Shown here piece after piece: positions 15,317-17,260 of a stretch of 17,260 nt of DNA. The stretch is from Bacillota bacterium (GTDB taxonomy: Bacteria > Bacillota > Desulfitobacteriia > Desulfitobacteriales > Desulfitobacteriaceae): positions 1 to 17,260 of the forward strand of contig JAEWCM010000141.1 in the NCBI GenBank assembly GCA_023390635.1, in the 5' to 3' direction. Position 1 is the first letter of the stretch. Each line of letters starts with the position of its first letter. Below the pieces are notes generated by a model. That model was not told where the DNA came from, did not search any database, and saw only the letters and a program-made list of their open reading frames with translations. The position numbers and the translations under genes were made by a program.

Positions 15317-16019
15317 TGCCCCACACCACTTTCAGATATTTTGGTTCTTTCGGATTGATCTCGATTTTTTCCCTGATGCGCCGGATGTGCACTGAGACCG
15401 TATTCTCTGTAGAAAGGGAAGGCTCGTTCCAAACCTTTTCATAAATTTGCTCGATAGAAAAGACCCTGCCCATGTTCTCCATCAGAAACAATACAATTCC
15501 ATATTCGGTAGCCGTCAGCTTAACCGCTTCCCCGTCTACCCGGACCTCCTTGGCTTCCTTATCCAGCTCCAGGCTTCCTGTCTTTAAAATATGATTTTTG
15601 GGATTGATACTGCCCAATGAAGTATAGCGCCGCATCTGAGAACGGACCCTGGCCATCAACTCCATGGGGTTAAAAGGTTTTGTGACATAATCATCCGCTC
15701 CGAAGTTGAGACCGATAATTTTATCCGTATCTTCTGATTTAGCCGATAAAATTATAATAGGAATATTTTTCTCCTCACGAATTTTAATCGTGGTAAGCAA
15801 GCCATCCATTTCCGGCATCATCACATCCAACAGGATCAGATGAATTTTCTGTTCATTGACCACACTCAGTGCCTGCTTACCGTTATATGCTTTTATCACA
15901 CTGTAGTTTTCGTTCTTTAAGTAAATCTCCAGAGCATCGACAATCGCCGTATCATCGTCACATACCAAAACATTGAATCTCTCCACGAATGCTTTCACCA
16001 CAGCTTTCATTTTCAACAT
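15291..16019 (-). CDS. OmpR/PhoB-family response regulator
   Basis: This protein is up to 242 residues long. The receiver domain has the acidic pair Asp21/Asp22, phosphoacceptor Asp65 (LILLDVMMPEMDG), Ser92 and Lys114 (YVTKPF). The winged-helix DNA-binding domain spans about 147-241 (LTATEYGIVLFLMEN, VSVHIRRIREKI, VWGIGYKME). It receives phosphate from the kinase encoded next and regulates unknown promoters, possibly including its own. The start is uncertain: the ATG at 16017-16019 has no clear ribosome site, whereas the GTG at 15984-15986, giving MERFNVLVCDDD, is closer to the usual family beginning and has GGTGA upstream. Confidence 0.93.
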   Translation of the reverse strand: MLKMKAVVKAFVERFNVLVCDDDTAIVDALEIYLKNENYSVIKAYNGKQALSVVNEQKIHLILLDVMMPEMDGLLTTIKIREEKNIPIIILSAKSEDTDKIIGLNFGADDYVTKPFNPMELMARVRSQMRRYTSLGSINPKNHILKTGSLELDKEAKEVRVDGEAVKLTATEYGIVLFLMENMGRVFSIEQIYEKVWNEPSLSTENTVSVHIRRIREKIEINPKEPKYLKVVWGIGYKMEKH

Positions 16020-16111
16020 TTAAAGAAATCTAGAACTCTGCATTTTCATTTTAACAACTCAGTTTTACAAACTTTTGATAAAATAATTAAAAATTTATTA
16101 ATCTTGTCATA

Positions 16112-16117
16112 ATTATA
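16112..16117 (-). promoter_or_regulatory. Possible -10 box for the response regulator-kinase operon
   Basis: The minus strand carries a perfect TATAAT about 93 bases upstream of the ATG at 16019, in AT-rich DNA. The -35 region is poor. The bases at 16126-16139 form an imperfect inverted pair (TAACGT and ACGTAA) that could bind the regulator. This is weakly supported. Confidence 0.3.
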
Positions 16118-16155
16118 ACCTATTTAACGTCCCACGTAACATGGTAAATACAACA

Positions 16156-16213
16156 AAACGCCAAACATCCGGCAAGACCTGAATATTTAGGTCTTGCCGG
16201 ACATTAGACGTTT
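16156..16213 (-). terminator. Intrinsic terminator after the GHKL kinase operon
   Basis: A 13-base perfect stem, TCCGGCAAGACCT (16168-16180) with AGGTCTTGCCGGA (16189-16201), has an 8-base loop. AAACG/CGTTT extends it outside an internal loop. On the minus strand a T-rich stretch (TGTTTGGCGTTTTGTTG) follows. It lies 57-90 bases after the stop of the gene at 16258. Confidence 0.75.
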
Positions 16214-16257
16214 GATTCTCACTTGGAAAGGAACTGATGATACTGCCCGAATCGGGA

Positions 16258-16704
16258 TCATACCTGCACCGACAACTGTGGTGGAGCAATCACCTGCGAG
16301 GTTCCTTGCGGGGTGTAGATTTTGATCTCACTTACCGTCTCGGGTACGGGAGCAACGGCAATAGCTGGAGCCGTTGCTGTTTGACCTGTGATCTCCTGAG
16401 CTGTTTCCGTTCTCCGCGCAGCCTCCTGACGACGTCTCTTCTCCAAAGCCTTTTCATCTTCCGCTTTGGCTTTTGCTTTTGCTGTCTCCTGAGCCTCCCC
16501 CAGGGCTTCCTCCGCCGCATCTCCGGCTTGATCGGCCTGGTTCAGGGCTGTGGTGGCATAACCCAGCGAGCGTTTCATTACGCCTTCATCCCCCTTGGGC
16601 TTCTTGGCCTCCTGCTGGTAGATTACCATTGAGACATCTGACGATTTCAGGTAGAACGAGGCCCCTACCAAACCCTGTGTCACTCCGGCTGTCAAAAGGT
16701 TCAT
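16258..16704 (-). CDS. Unrecognised Ala/Lys/Glu-rich protein downstream of a GHKL kinase
   Basis: This 148-residue protein is not one I recognise. Residues 1-30 (MNLLTAGVTQGLVGASFYLK) are mildly hydrophobic but lack the basic start of a signal peptide. Residues 55-108 are very rich in Ala, Glu, Lys and Arg and probably form a long helix or coiled coil (AEEALGEAQETAKAKAKAED). Residues 109-148 are a Pro/Val/Thr-rich tail. The ATG at 16702-16704 is chosen because GAGGAGGTG lies about 7 bases upstream; the frame is open further upstream, overlapping the kinase end. The gene starts 107 bases after the kinase stop and ends before a hairpin terminator, so it is probably co-transcribed. It could be a structural or cell-envelope-associated protein; no function is claimed. 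Confidence 0.75.
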   Translation of the reverse strand: MNLLTAGVTQGLVGASFYLKSSDVSMVIYQQEAKKPKGDEGVMKRSLGYATTALNQADQAGDAAEEALGEAQETAKAKAKAEDEKALEKRRRQEAARRTETAQEITGQTATAPAIAVAPVPETVSEIKIYTPQGTSQVIAPPQLSVQV

Positions 16705-16710
16705 GATTTT

Positions 16711-16718
16711 CACCTCCT
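16711..16718 (-). promoter_or_regulatory. Ribosome binding site deciding the start of the 148-residue protein
   Basis: CACCTCCT on the plus strand gives AGGAGGTG on the coding strand, 6 bases before the ATG at 16702-16704. It rules out the longer frame that reads to 16848. Confidence 0.8.
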
Positions 16719-16811
16719 CTATATTCATTTTCGTCCATTGATGGAGCTGACTAAACCATCTTGTCATAAACGGACGGTTATGCGTCATGACAGGCATTTT
16801 TTCTGAGGTTC

Positions 16812-17260
16812 TTAATGGGCTGTAATGGGAAACATGATGGAAAGGCAAAAGGTATAGCTTTCAGCCGTAAGCTCCATCACTCCCTGATACTTTTCCACGG
16901 CGGCTTCAAGATTGGCCAACCCGATTCCGTGCCATTGCCTGGTCTGCTTCGTGGATTTTAATGATTGGGTGATTACGCTCTGTTGCCCCATACTGTTTTT
17001 CACTTCTAAAACAAAATAGCGATTGATAATTGCAGACTGAATATAGACGTACTTGTGGCGTCCGGGAGTTTCAATCGCCCGGCAGGCTTCCAGCGCATTA
17101 TCCACCGCATTGCCCAGAATAATGCACAGATCGAAATCATTAATCCGGTGCCCCTCCGGCAATTTCAGGTTGCATTGAAAATCTATACCCCACAGCATGG
17201 CCTCCTGATATTTGGCGTCCAAGATAGCATCGGCTACCTGGTTGCCTGTCCTGATCTTCC
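16812..17260 (-). CDS. GHKL-domain sensor histidine kinase, AgrC/CitA-like (C-terminal part)
   Basis: The frame enters from the right edge and ends at 16812. The 149 residues seen are the ATPase part of a GHKL (HATPase_c_5) kinase. TGNQVADAILDAKYQEA begins just inside the edge. The N box CIILGNAVDNALEAC is at about plus 17095-17140, and the G box HGIGLANLEAAVEKY is near 16890-16935. The end resembles AgrC and other quorum-sensing or citrate-type kinases. The membrane sensor and His box lie outside the window, so the signal is unknown. The downstream gene at 16258 is on the same strand. An in-frame TTG at 17220-17222 is not the real start. Confidence 0.9.
   Translation of the reverse strand, partial: KIRTGNQVADAILDAKYQEAMLWGIDFQCNLKLPEGHRINDFDLCIILGNAVDNALEACRAIETPGRHKYVYIQSAIINRYFVLEVKNSMGQQSVITQSLKSTKQTRQWHGIGLANLEAAVEKYQGVMELTAESYTFCLSIMFPITAH

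Noticed and set aside
16705..16848. 48-residue N-terminal extension of the protein at 16258
   Set aside because: It overlaps the end of the kinase gene, and the strong AGGAGGTG site points to the ATG at 16702-16704.

Overview
The window looks like chromosomal DNA of a low-to-mid G+C, Gram-positive-type anaerobe (Firmicutes/Clostridia). A Desulfitobacterium-like member of the Peptococcaceae is my best guess, but I cannot confirm it without a search. Supporting signs are strong GGAGG-type ribosome sites, frequent GTG/TTG starts, internalin-like LRR lipoproteins, the DUF1659/DUF2922 pair, a KhtTU K+/H+ antiporter pair and an AgrC/GHKL-type kinase. No rRNA, tRNA, CRISPR array, transposase or phage gene was recognised.

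Layout. 1-4049: a surface-protein region. A leftward GLUG-repeat protein (1-1214, continuing off the window) lies head to head with a rightward LRR lipoprotein (1215-2285). Both have lost their 5' ends at the same point, near 1214-1218. An intact paralogous LRR lipoprotein follows (2335-3999) and ends in a strong terminator. 4111-7573: a leftward block encoding a TepA/ClpP-like protease, DUF2922, DUF1659, a small XRE regulator, a Sel1-repeat protein and a SAM methyltransferase with a good sigmaA-type promoter. 7792-9963: leftward RecQ helicase. 10309-12039: rightward khtT-khtU, ending in a terminator shared with the next, leftward gene. 12133-13018: leftward small basic protein and a GyrI-like protein. 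13123-13298: a 176-bp intergenic element bounded by 17-bp perfect inverted repeats. 13307-16019: leftward OmpR-type response regulator and multi-spanning histidine kinase with overlapping ends. 16258-17260: leftward GHKL sensor kinase (partial) followed by an unrecognised Ala/Lys/Glu-rich protein and a hairpin terminator.

How the genes relate. Three signalling modules (the OmpR/HK pair, the GHKL kinase and the XRE repressor) sit among housekeeping functions: RecQ repair, K+/H+ homeostasis and membrane-associated proteolysis. The surface-protein region at the left is the most plastic part. The parts least explained by known families are the double-truncation junction at about 1215, the inverted-repeat element at 13123-13298, the 54-residue basic protein at 12133 and the protein at 16258 that follows the GHKL kinase. 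I did not find a clearly new multi-gene system. These four are the places to look.
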